A stretch of DNA of 60,000 bases from Acanthaster planci (GCF_001949145.1 NW_019091424.1:1079069-1139068), one strand, 5' to 3'. Counted from the stretch's first letter, positions 24,663-39,600 are shown. A program made the numbers and translations. Notes: generated by a model from the letters alone, not told the origin.

Positions 24663-27600
24663 GTAAGAACTACATTGTAATAATATCAAGTACAAGGGTA
24701 CCCCTGGGAGACACTCTCGTACTCTTGGGCAGACTTGAACATAGACCTCAAAGGTAAAACCTATTGAAACCAGTTCTTGCACACTTCTACAATTAGACAA
24801 ACGGAACAATCTCATGTTTCGACAAAAACAAAAAGGTCATCTCCAAGAAGAGGTGATCTTCTTAATAGATTGCAACATTAGCGAGACATCACAATGCGTC
24901 GTTCCTGATGATATTGATGTTCCCGCCTTAGTGCCCTGGTTAAAATGCTGCTCAAAAAGATTTAATGCTTTTGCCCATTATTGTCGGTCTTGGACAGTGC
25001 CATGTTCAAAGATGGGTCATAGATCATAAACCAGTGACTTACTAGTCTCCTTTTCCGTTTTCCTGCGTTCTGCTTGTCTGTACCCCTGTTGAGTCTCTGG
25101 TTTTATTTCTAAACGGACGCGACGTCGGGTAAACAAAGTAATATATACAGTTTGATTAGTACATGTTACTTTGTGGGGATTTTTTCCAATTTGGATTTGA
25201 GCGCTCGCTTCTGACTAAATAAAGGCGCAGAAAAACATTGATCGATCATGTTCTGACTTTAATGCAAGTCACGGTCGCTTGGAAAATTGGCTAGATTGAA
25301 TCCTGATGCTCGGTCGCATGTGTTCAAAACGATATCAGTGTCGTATGAGTGAAGTGATCAATACCCTGTAGTCAACCCTAAGTGGCCGTGTACCAAGCCG
25401 TGATTTTGGCCAAAAGGCCCCTATTACAGCCTGAGCACTTTATGTTGAAACCCTCGGTCTTTTGAATTAGGAAAGGAATTCACATGAAAGGGTTTTCAGA
25501 AGGGAAAAGAGCCGAGCACTTAGAACAGGAAAAGCTCCCCGAGGCTGGGACTGCCGATAGCATACTGGAAAATTAATTGCAAATTTGAAGTCATTGTTCA
25601 GGTTCAAACGGGCATGTATATTCCGAGGGTGGTGCATATTTGAGGGGTTGTCTCGAGACAACTCTTCATTTTGCCAGCGTGGGGTTTATCTTTAAGGATC
25701 GAGGAGTAAATCTCGGAACTCTAGGGTTCGCCCTGCAGTTAAGATCTTGTCTGTTGTATTTCCCGTAGTTTCAAGCCCGTCTGCGTGTAAAGATGCTATC
25801 TCCATGAGGTGTGAAATCCTTGAGACCGTGCGAAGAAGCACATCCCCGAAGGATATGAGCCTACGCTCCTATAAGCGGATTCAAAAGGCAGTTTGTAAAA
25901 AAAAAAGAAAAACATGGGAGGTGGAAAGACAAAGCATACCAAAGTAAGCAAAACACCAAGCTGAGAAGGCAGCCTGTTGGATTTTGCATAGCAGGGTTCT
26001 GGGATTCTATAAGCGAGACATATCACAGTATACCGTCCGTTGATTTACACAGTTCTAGAAGTCGTATCTTAATGACATATTCTGACTTTTTATCATCGCG
26101 TATGGTAGACTTGTACATGTCTTTGAGTCAGGAATTATAACGAAATTTTCACTGGATAAGCGAGTGTTACAAATCCCGCTGATCTTGACTGGAATGTATG
26201 CCTTCTGGTTTTTCACACGGGACAATTTTGATGAGCACCCGAAAAATGTCATTCGCGCAGTTCGACAATTTGCCTTGGTGGTGTGAGCAAAATCTGGAAG
26301 TGTGTGGTCAACTGCCCGCATACTTTCCTACATTTAAATAGCCTGCTGTGCTATCCCATTGCAGCTATTCTTTTATGGGATTCTTACGTTTTGAATTTAT
26401 CTCATGCACAGCTTAAATAACCCACGTAGTCGAATTTCAAAGCACACTTAAGATCTAAATCTACGACAAGATGTATTCCTATCCGTTGAAGACGGTCGCG
26501 TGGCACCTTGCGGAACCAGGTTGACGCCAGTTCATTTAAAGAGCCAGAGTGAGGTCGCAATGATTAAGAACTGGGGTCAAGCAGCCAGCATGTCTTCATC
26601 TCTGAAGTCCATAGGGATCTGATATCCATATGAAATCTTAGACAGGGCCTTTTATGATGATTGCCAATCAAGCCCCAAAACGTCTTCGTGGAATAAAGGT
26701 ACTTGGGTTTCACTCAATCAACCACACATTCCTTTTTTCTGTCCTGATTTTTCCCCCTTTTGGCGAGAACTAATAGCCCGTGGCCGAATACTAAAGCGGC
26801 GCTATCTTTCTCCTCGTCTACGCTGCCACGGTGCTGACTCGCAGATGCTCTGAGACACCCGACTGGCGCCTACACAAATTTTGGAGAAGTGTAACTCTGA
26901 TTGGGTTTCTTTCCACAAATATTGTCTTTTTTGGCGGGCTGTTCTTTGGTAATAACTGGTACCTCAGTCTGTCAGCCAGTGAATACAGTCTCAGTTTATA
27001 ATAGAAATACACAAGAGCAGTTCGATACCCTCGAAACACGTTTTCAAGATTTCACTATTATACTTGATGTTTTCCAAATTCAACGTAAATCCACGATTTT
27101 GTGTGGCTTGCACACTCTCCTTAATACCCAATTATCAAGGTGAGCCATCTGTGATATTAATGATCGTAATTCTGTCGGGCAGAGCAGATTAATATAGCTG
27201 ATAAGCGGAGCGTGTGTAACTTCAAATCGAATACAAATCTTTTAAAGAAAGGATTATGTGGTGATGATTGGTGATGGTGATTATACATGTACTGTAGTAA
27301 CTATCGTGTTGATCGACTTATCCCTTCTCTTCACAGCTTTCATATGGTGCTACTACTCCGGCCCTCTCCGAGCGCGAAAAGTACCCGTACTTTTTCCGCA
27401 CCGTCCCCTCGGAGATGGACATCGGGTCGGCCAGACTGCGTCTCTTCATGTACTTCAACTGGACTACCATCTCCACCATCCACCAGGACATCTCGAGATT
27501 CTTTTACGTAGGTATCGCAACGAAGCCTGGGTTACACACATTAAAGGTAGCTTCCATGGATAATCGGAGGCATCGCAGACTTGCGACTCCGATGGCTCGT

Positions 27601-30600
27601 ACCGTCTGCAGTCTGCGATCCCTGAGCCGTCAATCACGGTGCGCTGATGCGCTGCTTGGAATGTCTTTGTCTAGTTTGGAGGACAACGCCATGTTGCTAT
27701 GAAATTTGTATGCAGACGTTTCTCTTCTGAAAAACCAAAATCAAATCATTTGTACGTCATAGAAGTTGTTAAAAGATACTTTCCATGGAAATGAGTACAT
27801 CGCTCATCTGTCCCCTCCCCCAAAGAGATTGTGCTTAATTCTAATTCGGTTGTCCCATTTCCAGACACCACCTTCACTTCTAGCTCCACATAGAAAGGTC
27901 CACCTATGTTCCAATTACATGTAGAAGCATTCGGTGCGATCTGCTCGTTCGAGAGGAAACGCTGTGAGCAAGATGGGACCCGGTACTTCCACCTTAATAA
28001 AGCTTTTAAAAAAGGGAAAAACATGAAAGCACCGCCGATCTACATTTAATAAACTTGAAAGTATTATGTGCCTGGCTAGCGACATTAAAGGAAAAGCGTC
28101 AAGCCCGTTATTTGCTCAGCACCGGCCCGTTTGCCCTTCTTCCGCCGTGTGCTCTCACCTGAGCCTCGTACACCTCCTTTGCGCATATTGAGCGATGTCG
28201 GCTCTTTCTAAATGACCACGGTGTTAATATTGGTCCCGTGGAATGTTTCACACCGCGTCGGTTCCGATATTAAGCGACCAGCCGCACTCGACGGCTTCCC
28301 CCCGGGGGGACAGAGCATTCTCTTTGGTGTAGGCCTACCTGGATGCCGATGTGTGTGGATGTGGTTTTTTTTTCCTTTGGAGTTTCAGAACGTCGCACTT
28401 CAAACGGCAATTAGCCTGATGGATGCGCCCCTTCCATGAATGTGATCTCCTCGCCTTTGACAGAGGGGGAAGACGATCTAATAAGTTCCATCCATTAGTG
28501 CAAAAAGCCGGGGGGGGAATGCCTCAATTCGGAAAACAATGCAAAATCAAGTGCAAAGCTTCCTTCTCTGTCATGGCTCGGCAAAATATGCTACAAGTTC
28601 AAGGTCAACCACATTTGCAACTATGTCATAACAAGATTTGACCATTTGACTAGAATTTCGAAACTCTTACCTATTACGTCCTGAATATTGTCCTCTCATT
28701 AATACAGAAATGCAAATCCAACTGTTCATTGTGAAAGCCATCCTACTGGTCACAGGTAAATTTGAGAATTCACAGATGGTCTGCGCTGATGATCTGAGAT
28801 TGCAAGCCGTACTTAAATTTCACCCATTAATTTAGCAGCATAGCCTTTGAGATTCTTACCTTATCTAAATGATACCTTTCGAATAGAAAATGTACTTTCA
28901 GTCAACTTTTCTTGCGTAGAAAGCCGCAGTGTCTATTTTTGAAACAGATGGACAAATGACGAAGATCTGAGGTATGCACGCCTATGAAACGAATAATAAG
29001 GTTCAGTCCATGTTGATGGATGTAAGAGACAGTGCAAGCAGCGCGCAGTTGAACCTGTTTTGAAAGGAATCGTAAAGCACAGTTTCATGATAATCATGTC
29101 ACCCAATCCGAATGTTTTGCCACAACGCATCCTCGGGCTTTGCAGCCAGACTGTTCAGAGTGTGTAACGCAATCTTAATCAGGCTTTCATTCCGTGGGAT
29201 TGACCGACCCGTTATTAACATATTCGCCGCAGGGGTAAGATTTTCAGGGCTTTGCTTGTGTGTGTAACATGCTGTTTCTTGTTGTGGTCGAAACAAACAC
29301 GGATCTGCGTTCATGTACAACTCCACAAATGCAAATTTGTCCCCCAAATCTACCCAGGTATCTCGCATCTAACAAGTAATTACTATTATTTAAAAATTTA
29401 TATAGCCCACCTCCTTGGCTAAGAGAAGACCTACTTATTAGTAAATATTCAATTTATTAAGTAGATAGATTTAGGATTAACGTTTCAAGAAAGTAATGAG
29501 CAGCCCCTCTACGACAATTTATAAATGTAAATCCTGACGAATAATCTTTTGATTTGAAAAATAGCTTGTTACGAGCGCAACTGTGCTGCCACCAAGCGTC
29601 TGCAAGGTGTTCAGTTTCTGCCTTCGAATCACCAAAACAGGAAGAGTTTTTTGTTACGGTGTCGCAGTCAGCAGTAGGAATCTGTCGCTTCGACAGAGAG
29701 CCCAGTTCAGTGACACGTTTGGTGTAGACGTGTCATCCCTCAGCTGGTCTTACCATCTCTCTCTCTGCCATGTATTGTCCGTTACGCCGATGTCATGATT
29801 AATTTGGAATCCCTTAAAACGTCGCCCTCCAGTCGCCATTGTTGTACACATGCACCAAGGCATGCGCATTTCGGTTGATGGGTCTCTGTTGAAACATAGT
29901 CACAGTTCCATAATTTATACACGAGAGATTGGCTCGAGTATCCATCCGGTAATCCCACCAAATCTTCCTGAGTGTAAGATTCCCTGAGCGAACATCGTAG
30001 TAAGCTGGTGTTTTTCCCTGATGTGAAATTAGAATAGCACGCGTTTTAGATTTTTATTCAATTGGGAGGGAAAGAATAGTAACGTGTCCTGCTATCGAGG
30101 AAAGTCGAGCTAGCGGTGGAATTTAAATGCGTCGAGGCACTTTATCGTCAGCGATATTAAAGGGTACCTGGTTAAATCGTCTAAATCAGGTTTCAAGAAA
30201 ATAAAAAATGAAGAATTGAGAAAATCAATCAAAACAAAATACATGTGTATACTCCCTTTCATGCCAAGGTTAGTGAAAATCATGTTTGAAGCAAGCAAAT
30301 AAAATTAAACGAAAAATTGGTTATAAGGGCTTCACATGGTAGCCATGCTGGAGGGCATCTTTTGTTTCAGAGGGAAATTTCCCTTGTGCATGGGAGAGGA
30401 ATAAATATCCTGTTCCCTGTTGTTTGCAAGATGGTAGCCATGGAATGCGTCTGTGAGATCGTCTTTAAATTAAACAAATGTTTCTTGTTATTCTTTGTTT
30501 TAATGATATCCATGTTGGGTGCGGTCGGTCGATATGCAAGATTTCTCCATTTTTGCGCGATCGGTGGATCTTAGTGTGTGATTTGTTAATAATTCCACCC

Positions 30601-33600
30601 TCAACCAATCGGCTTTTCTTTCTAATTCACGGTTGTGAAAGATATTTTCAAAAAAGGGTAGTAAAGTAGGAGCAAAGTTGGGGATTTCATGCAGGATCGA
30701 CCGACTGCGCAGAGCCATCGTGCAGATCGCCCAATCGCGCCAAACATCCAGAACATTGAAAAGAACACCAATTCTTTATGTCGATCCACAGGCACAAAAC
30801 CAACAAGTTAAAATGATGGAAGACAACGGCATTAATATCCTGACTGAGGCTGTATTTGCAGATGACCCGACCCCGGCCATAACGAAACTCAAGGTAAGCT
30901 GTCAATAAAACTTTCATCCACAGCCCGAAGGGTGCACTTCTTCGCAAAAAAAAAAATAAAAAATTGATCGGTGAGGTTTTTGGAACAATTCATGAGAACA
31001 TCAAGGCCTCATGTTTCCGCTCCAAAACACCACGATAAAAACTGTCCAAGTTAAGTTTTTATTCATACCCTTAAAAACGTCAAATCTAAAACGGCAAAAA
31101 GTATTAAAAATAAGTGCTGATTATAGAGAAAGATTATTATGCTGTTTTCCTTTAAAATTAGAAAAAATGACCCAATCAAAGCTATATTAACATAACGTGT
31201 GTTGAAAAACTGAAGACTGTAATATATCTTTGACATGACATTTAATTACATCCTTGCCTTGCTTCTTATAACTGGTGATTAACCTTCCCCATTTATTTTT
31301 ATTTATGTAGTATCAGGTGATGTATCGGTATTGCATACAAATTATTTCTATCAAGACCTTCTGGCATAACAAATCAACGCCGCATGATTTTTTGATGGGG
31401 AAGCTTAACAAATGTTTTCGGGACTTATTTTTGGCTAGTGTATTGATCTTATCTGCCAGTATCACTCCTAAACTCATGGGAGGGCACTAACGGCACGAAT
31501 GAAACCGCTCCAACGGCCGGGAAAGTGTTACGCACGCCGTGCTCTTGTCGTAAGCGCGATTGATGTCAAATCAAGTGGTGATTCACCGTGTATATCTGCC
31601 CGGCAGTCTTCTTTTGTGTGTGCACGCGAGGTTAATATCGTCAGGACGATTGATTTGCTTGGCATTTTCTGCCGATGTCGATGACCGAGGGACACACTGG
31701 TGTCATTTGCATCACTGTGGCACCTTCTCCCGAGATCAACAAAATGATGGATAGCGCATCTCTGTCAACCTGTTCTCCGTTACTAATAGCTTCCGTTGCA
31801 GAATATCTCTCCTTGTTGATTAACTTTCCTTTGCCTTTGTATTTACCGAAGCGCTCGTTAGGGATGTTTTCGAAATGTTGAATATTCAAATTCGAGATTG
31901 TTGTGATTGGTTATATGAATGGCATCTTTGTTTCCACCCCCATTTCAATTTCGGAATACAGTCCCCCATAGCGTGATTCGACCATAGAAGTCATTATTGC
32001 GTTGATACGACGCTCGTGGACAGGTGCTACGCGTGCGTTGCATGCGTCGTCGACCAATAGGATGTCGTGATTTGCCAAGCGTGAGCATCAACTTGAAGAA
32101 TGTGAGTGTGAGCGTGGCACCCCGCAGTTATGGCCAAAGATCGTATAGCGCCAAAGGCGCAAGATGGATAACTCTGCCCAAAAGATGTAATTACCATGAG
32201 CGCCATTTGAGCAAGCGATACGCCTGCATAGTTTACGGTAATGCTTGGGCACAGGCTCACCAGGTGAACGTGCCTGCCGCGGCGCTTGCGCCTGTGCATT
32301 AATGTGCATTGCGCACGCGCATCGCTTGCTTAAATGTCGCCAATGTGATTACAACGTTTTACGTGTATTCACGGTGAAGTTCGCCATGTTGCGCCGCTTC
32401 GCGGGGCTATACGATCTTTGGTTATGGCGTCTACAACGATCGGATTAGTCCATACTTTGAAGGCATTGAAAGCATTATTAGTGTGAGATGTGTTTGAGCT
32501 TTACCTACCACAACGTAATTATGAGATATATGTTTCTATCGGACGTGTTTTATTAGCGTAGAAATCTAACGTAGAACCACTGAGCTAATTTCTTGGCTAA
32601 AGTTCACCTGCAACTGATTGGATTTCTGTTCCTTTCAGTGATTAACCCCGGCTACTGGTATATTCTGCCTATAAGAGGGCAAGATTTGCATTGCCTCGAT
32701 GCCTCGTAGGTTTCCCAAAGTCTCCGGCAACACACGTTACACTTTACAGGATAAAGGTGTTGATTTGTCGGGCATTTCAATGTGTAATCACGGCTATGAC
32801 CGGTCCATATCTTTTTGGGCAGGATTTCAGAAGTGGAGTTTAAGGAATCGGTCTTGTCACTTTGGTTTGAGAAAACTTAATCTTTAGGTGCCAACTTAGC
32901 GTTCGATTCTTTTTGGGCTATGTGGTGCATTTTGATTTATATTTCTGTGAGCACCGACGCTATTGTAACTCGGCAACCAAGTTGATGACGTTGTTCTAAA
33001 ACTACTGATCAGCTCTTACTTCTATCTAATACCTTGTCAGCTGACATTATCTCCGGCATCAACACAAAATCTTCATTTTCCCAAAAGAAAAAAAAAAGAC
33101 CACGACACCAGTTAGTTTTCGTGATCTTATCGCTGCGCTTGGAGGGAGATTCCTCCGATCAGTGCCGCCGAATTATTTATCAAGGCCGGCGAAGTAATTT
33201 ACCATCGGTGTGGGAAAAAAAAGGTTCGTCAGTCACGATCGTGATCAGTCGGTAGGCCGGCTGGAGATTCTCCCCCTAGCGGCATATATCCTGCGCAGAG
33301 GCAGATCAAATAAAGGAGCGCAGTCAGGAATTGAGTTTGACCGTAACTTTAAGCCTTCAGAAAATAGCAAGCCGGATTTAGCGCTGCCTTAGTCAACCCA
33401 TCGACCCGGCTGGCTGTGTTTGATGTCCCGATCTATGTACACACTCTTGGACATTGCTCTTACCTGGGTATGTTCAGACAAATTTGTCGTGCACTAAGGC
33501 TGCCTTGGAACCGCACTTGGAAACAAATACAATTGACGATACATCACTTCCTTAATATCTTTCGGAAGAAGCAGTTACTGACAGAGGAAAAAAAGTTGTC

Positions 33601-36600
33601 AAAACGGTAATTGACAACCACATATGCAGAAAAATATATCATGGACGTGTCAAGCCTGTTGAGAGTCACTTCATTGCAAATGTCCAAAAATAGAAGTGCG
33701 GCGTGCCGGCTCGAAATCATAGAGGAAATGATGTCAGCTCAATCTTTCCTTGCCGAGTTCACGCCAGCTCTACTCACAGTGACTGTGGGTGTAAAAACGA
33801 CACAGTTTAATATCACTCACCTCAAGCGGCACTGTACCGGTAGTCATTGCTGTTGCCTTTTAGCACGTTGGTTGCTGTGCCTTCTCTGTAGTCAGTTTGT
33901 AAAATAACTTGGGAGACTTATGTCCTTAATGCAATCTTCTTAATTATGTCTGTGATAGTATTTTTCTTGTTTGCAGTGCAATGACCATAATTCAGCCATA
34001 ATTTAGGATCTCTTCATGCTTATGGGATGATTTTTACATCTGTAGGTTCGAGATTTAATCGCCGTAAATGGTGTACGATAATGGTTGCGCGTTTGCTTTG
34101 AATTTTTTGTAACCATAGACGCTAAAATGATATTGCCTTGACTGAGATAGATGTCACGAGCTGTGATTGGTTGATGGGGCAGTTAGGCACGAAACGATTG
34201 ATGTCCGGAAGATAAGACTGCCTCAAGGCCATCGCGCTGACTCAGGCAACGATGAAATAAAACTAATGTAGGACCGTTAATTCCGTCTACAGAGAGGAAA
34301 TGATCGGATCACGATTTCTTTCTCAGCCTTCACGGCATCGATGAAGCGATTGGGCGATCTGCATCTTCCGTTGTCTGTCCGCGTCACGAGGTCGTTGACG
34401 CACCGAGGATCCAGTCGGCATCAGAGCAACCTTGTGAATGGTCACAGTTTGACATCGGCGAATGCAGTGGCAGCGTTGGAATTTACATCTTTGGGTTGTT
34501 CGTATCGCGTCGAAACGCAGGGCATGAACGCGTGTCGTTTTGCCATGCAATTTACACGGTCATTTGTAGTTCAATATGAAAGTTGTCGATATAATGCGCG
34601 TTGGGAAATGGTCGACAGTTTTCTGGCACTGTGATTGGCCAATGCGTTGCAAACTCTTGGAGGCGCACTATTGCGAATCGCCCGTATTATGACATTTTGC
34701 AAAATAAAGCAGAGGCATTCTTCTACTAACCATGCTATGTTCTCATGACGCAATTTTTGTTTTGAGATGTCTGTGATCCACGACAGGTTACTGAACGCTT
34801 GAGCTGTTGTGCGGAATATGAAATTGTGTTTTGGGGAGTACCACTTTCAGAAGATCCTCAAAAGTGCAAAAATATGACAGGAAGAGTTCTGGAGAAACAT
34901 CATTTAACTTGAAGAAGATAAAACTTTGGTCGGCACCCGATCCGACCACCCACCGCTACTCATAAGTGAGGCCTGTGCAGCAAAATAGCCATGCTCTAAC
35001 TGTGATGCTAATATATTATCGTAAGATGCAATACAGTAGGCAAACTTATAAGTGAGGCTTGTTCTAGCCTTCTGCTTGCAAATTTTAATGACGCCTCACT
35101 TATACGTTTGATTACAGTACTGCATCATACGATAATATATTAGCATCACAGTTCTTGCAGGTTATTTTTCTGCACAAGCCTCGCTAGTAGCGGTGGGTTG
35201 TCGGATCGGGTGCGGTCGGAGGTCAAGGATATTTTCGAGACTACCGGTTTGTTTTCAGTCAGCTATTGTGATATGACGGATTTGTGTGAGTTATTGAAAC
35301 ATCTAATGTTTATCTATAAAAAATAAGCTTGTTTTGATCTACATTTCTTCTTGAATTTTTACTAAATTGAGAATGTTAATTACGGGTTTTGCTCTTACCC
35401 GACGTATGTCATGATAAACACTGTATACTTGCTGCTTGTCTGGGAGCTTGCAAAAATTTTACAAGCTTACTCGGGACTTGAACCCATGACCTCTTACTTA
35501 TAGTGCAAACGTCTTGCCAACGCGACCTCCGAGCTTGCCGGGGTCAGCTGTCCAGTCGACCGGTCCGAGTAAGCTGGAGGTCGCGGGTTAGAATCCCACC
35601 CGATTAAGCTTTTTTTTTTAAGCCCCTGGACAATCGCTACAGTTACAGTTTTTATGAATATCTGTCGGGTAGGGGCAAAACCCGTAATTAGAGTTAACAT
35701 CTCTCCAACGCAAAGTACATCTTGAAATGGAGAATTGCTGCCGCATAGGACACTGACCCTTTCACCAGTCTGTTTGGTTTTGGCATACATAATATCAGGC
35801 CTGACTGAAAATAGCAGAACTTTTTTCATTGGTCTGTCCGGGGTTCTGAGCTTTTACCATGGCATGCTAAGAATTTTTTTCTCATTAGTTCCCCTTTCCT
35901 TCCATACCAAAAAATCTTGGAAAATTATAAACCTGTCATCAAGTGCTCTGAGTAGTTTTGTGGCAATTTGGTATCGCGTGCAGGTGCGCGTAGCGGGCAG
36001 GAATGTTCCTTCACCGGTCCCACCGAGCGGTATGAACCGACAAGAGTAGGGCCGGTAATTGGACATTTAATCAACAGCTCTGGCCATTTACGTTGGTCGT
36101 AACTCAATTATTTACCACCACTCAGATCCATAAATTAGATTTGGCGATGGGACACACGCATGGAATGATTCGTCTGGGAGTTCAGGGAACGGCGCGGTCG
36201 GCGAGCCCCTTGCAGCGTCTCGATAAAGGGGATACTTGAAAGTGTAACCGCATGTTCGGAAGACGCTCATCATGTATCCATGGATGGGTGCGATTTGCAA
36301 ATGGGCATTGGTAACACAGACATGGGGGCTACGATTCAAGCGATGCTGACGGATAATGAGAAAGATTTTTGTTGTGCTTCTCAAAGGAATTTGAATCTTA
36401 GAGCATGCCATGTATGATAAGTTTAAGTTCCTTAAATGCCCCATGCCGGCACAATGCTACGTCATTTTGTTGGAATTTAGAGTATATTTATATTGCACAA
36501 GTTTTTGCACCAGTTTTCGATTTTATTCAGTGCAGTGTTTTGATGAAATGTCGAGTTTTGAAGAGATGGCGCTTTAAGATCTTGGCTCCATTGTTGACCA

Positions 36601-39600
36601 CGCGCATTCAGAATAATTCTTGATTGAAAACAGGTGCCAGACTTTAATACGTAGTAAATGATAAATACACAACGTTTTTCTCTATTCATCTGCTTTGTAT
36701 TATTTTTCATAAAAGATTTCCACGTGTATCGTATCAAATATATGTGCCGCCTGAAATGAAGAAAGGGTGCCACCCAATCTTGGCTAAAAGAAGGCAGAAA
36801 GGAAACGGTTTCATGGCTCTGGTTTGCGGTATACATTTGTCTGAATAACACAATTATTCTGTGGTGGTTTCCTGGATAATTAAACAGTCTAGCCGTGTGG
36901 AATTTGAAAGCCAGGTAAAGGAAGTAGTTCACATTGATGCAGTGGTAGTGGTGGGACTTCTTTGCCCGTGCTGCGGACTCGATACCATTAATTATCGCAT
37001 CCGAAAGGAATCGATAGTTAAAAGATTGGGTTGGAGAGCGGATTCTGATTTCTGAAAAATGTAACACCTGAACAGGCAGAAGGTTCCCCGCTCTATTGGC
37101 CAGTTGTGTGTGCTGCATGCCAGAAGATATGCTAGTGGCAGGTAAAAAGGATCCAGATCTGCCCGACATTCGATTTTACAGGTGTAATTACATGCACATT
37201 ACATGGAGGCACGTCTTGTGTAACAGCGGAGAGCCCTTATCGAATTCCATATTGGGCACCGCTAATCCGAATCCGATGCTAAGTGTACAATCAGGGTCGC
37301 TTCGGATATCGCTAAAAGCCCCCCCGCGCGCGTATATGCACGGGCACTGTCCCGTCTACTTGAGACGGCGGAAATGTCCTCGTAACGGAGGGGTGCCATA
37401 GACAGGAAAACAAATCGAAGCGTGCCATTCGCGGTGTTTTGGGCGAACTTCAAACGGCAGCTGCGGGCACGCGCGGTTCCAAGAGTAGTATAGGGCCACA
37501 GAAACCCTAGGCAGCCACGGGCACTCGAGCGCGGTGCTCTGGTGTGAGAATGCCTGGGGAGAGAGTCGAGCAAGCAGGCCGAGGTGCGAAACGCGATCCG
37601 TCGAAATGAAGAGGGGAATGGATCATCTGGGCGTGTAGTTGGTGAACTTACCGGCCGCGGTTCATTCGGGCACGTGACCTACATGCGCTGCTGTGGAGTT
37701 AATGCGGACATAGCAAATTGAAGTCTCGTTCAGTGATGAACAGAATGCATAGTTGAATGTCACCCTCAACGAAACAAATTCTCTTTGACACCAGTCACAT
37801 TTCTAGTGGACTGTAGCTTGGATGTCAAGACAATGATTCAAATTGTTGGCCTTTCAATCCTTAGGTGGCAGCAGACAGTTTGTCTGCATTTAATGTGGAG
37901 CAACGCCACGAAGTGTCTGCTATGCACATACCCTCGGTTTTGTGTAACTTAGAAACCTTCATTTTCCGCTAGTTCTGAGGTATTGCGCTCACAACACCAA
38001 AACCGAGCCTCAACTTGCAAATCTTTTGCGTCGTTTAAATGACCCGCTGAGTGAGAAGATTTCTTGTAGCCGAGACTTTCATTTAGTTTTCTCTCTTTCA
38101 AGTTCGAGTCGGAGCCCTGCTGTGCAAAAGGGAATAACGATATCTCCAAAACATAAAGCTCTCCTACCTGAGATTGACACAGACCATGTACGTCATTGTA
38201 TTAAATGAAAGTGCTTTTTCAGAACGTGCGCAATGGGAGCAAAACCTGTGCTTAGATTGACAAAATATTCAGCATATAAAACTGCAACATTTCATTGGTA
38301 TTCCGGAGAAATTTCTTTATTATTTTTCAAAGGGTAATCGATCACGATCTCTTCCATTTAAGAAGCGATCTGCAAGAAATTTAAGTTAGAGGGATCAGAG
38401 CCAACTGGCAACCGGAACGAAAATCTACGGGCGATCAATCACGGTCATTGATGAGCTTACGTGCGGTCCGTATTAGGAGTCCAGCCATTACAGTTACGAT
38501 CTGTACCGCTAATTGAATTTAACCTCCATCCGTCATGCCGTAATGAAGTCCTACTATAGCCCAGTGGTTTGATCGATTTTACCTTGGTATATAGACACGG
38601 TACGTCGGTTCCCTACGTCCACGCGCACGAACTACACGGTGCGACGGTCCGAGACAAAATATCGAGCAACGACACTGACACCCTGTACAGATGCGGGTCT
38701 ACCAGCGATGGGCTTGTTCTGTCGCCAATTTTAACTGTGAACCTCCCCAAGAAGCTATGAGCCTTACCTCGGGCAAACATGGCACGATGATAAAAAAAAA
38801 ACTGCAAGGCTTAATTCTGGTGTGGGTGATAGCATTCCGGAGGCATCTTGCCAGTGTGGCGTAGCTAGGATTTTAATATTTTAATAGTGGGGGGGGGCAC
38901 CCGCATATTATGGGGGCACCAACTTTCAGTGGTGTGGTTTTTTGGGGGAAAGTTTTTGTTAGCCTTGTTCAATATCCATTTAGCCGTTTTTTTTAGTTGG
39001 AGGGGGCACCTGGGGCACGGAGAATTTGTGGAGGGGGGCACGTGCCCCCCTGGCCCCTGTGGCTACAGCACTACATCTCACACCTGAAACGATAATTTAC
39101 AGCAGATAAATACTGGTTTTTTCCCTAGAAGAACGTCGACGGAAGTGACCCCCCCCCATTTTATTGAAATTTTTGCATCAATTAATGCAGGTGCATCCGT
39201 TTCAGGTTCATCTGTAAAGTACCATAGGCCTGCTGTCCGTTAAGGAATGCTTTTTCATTTTCAAGTGCCTTTATGCATTTGACGTTTCGCGTGAACGGCT
39301 CTGTCATATTTCATAAAATCCTTGTCTAAACGCGCGTATAGCGTAAGCGACTCGACAAGACAAAATTGGCCCTAAAGGATAACATCATATCGTCGAAAAT
39401 GCAATGATTTTGCTGTCCTTGCCCAATGAGGCTGAAATTTCCAACCATTAAGAAAGAAAAAATGTAAGCATCCCTTTATTTTATTCATCTGCAGGACGTT
39501 AAGGCCAGAATTATCGTTGGCTTCTTTGATGAGAACATGGCGCGAAAGGTCATCTGTAAGGTGAGTTTGTTAGCTGAGACTGGTCCCTTTTTAACTTCGA

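Larger units (their letters stand above)
30894..39494 (+). other. Receptor intron after exon 3, repeat-rich
   Basis: 8.6 kb, the largest intron visible. Contains foldback elements at 32128, 34929 and 35369, a MITE half copy at 34611 and the G-rich repeat at 38855. A GC-rich island at about 37300-37700 may be regulatory, but no motif supports that. A 230-codon antisense frame spans 36477-37169. Confidence 0.75.

Noticed and set aside
27508-27513. Alternative donor four bases further on in receptor exon 2
   Set aside because: Using GTATCG at 27512 would put the next exon out of phase.
35465-35615. Pair of true tRNA genes
   Set aside because: B boxes are present, but no acceptor stem or anticodon arm can be closed, and the units sit inside inverted-repeat arms.
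37200-37700. GC-rich stretch as promoter or CpG island of an internal gene
   Set aside because: It is richer in GC than its surroundings, but no exon, start site or core promoter motif supports it.
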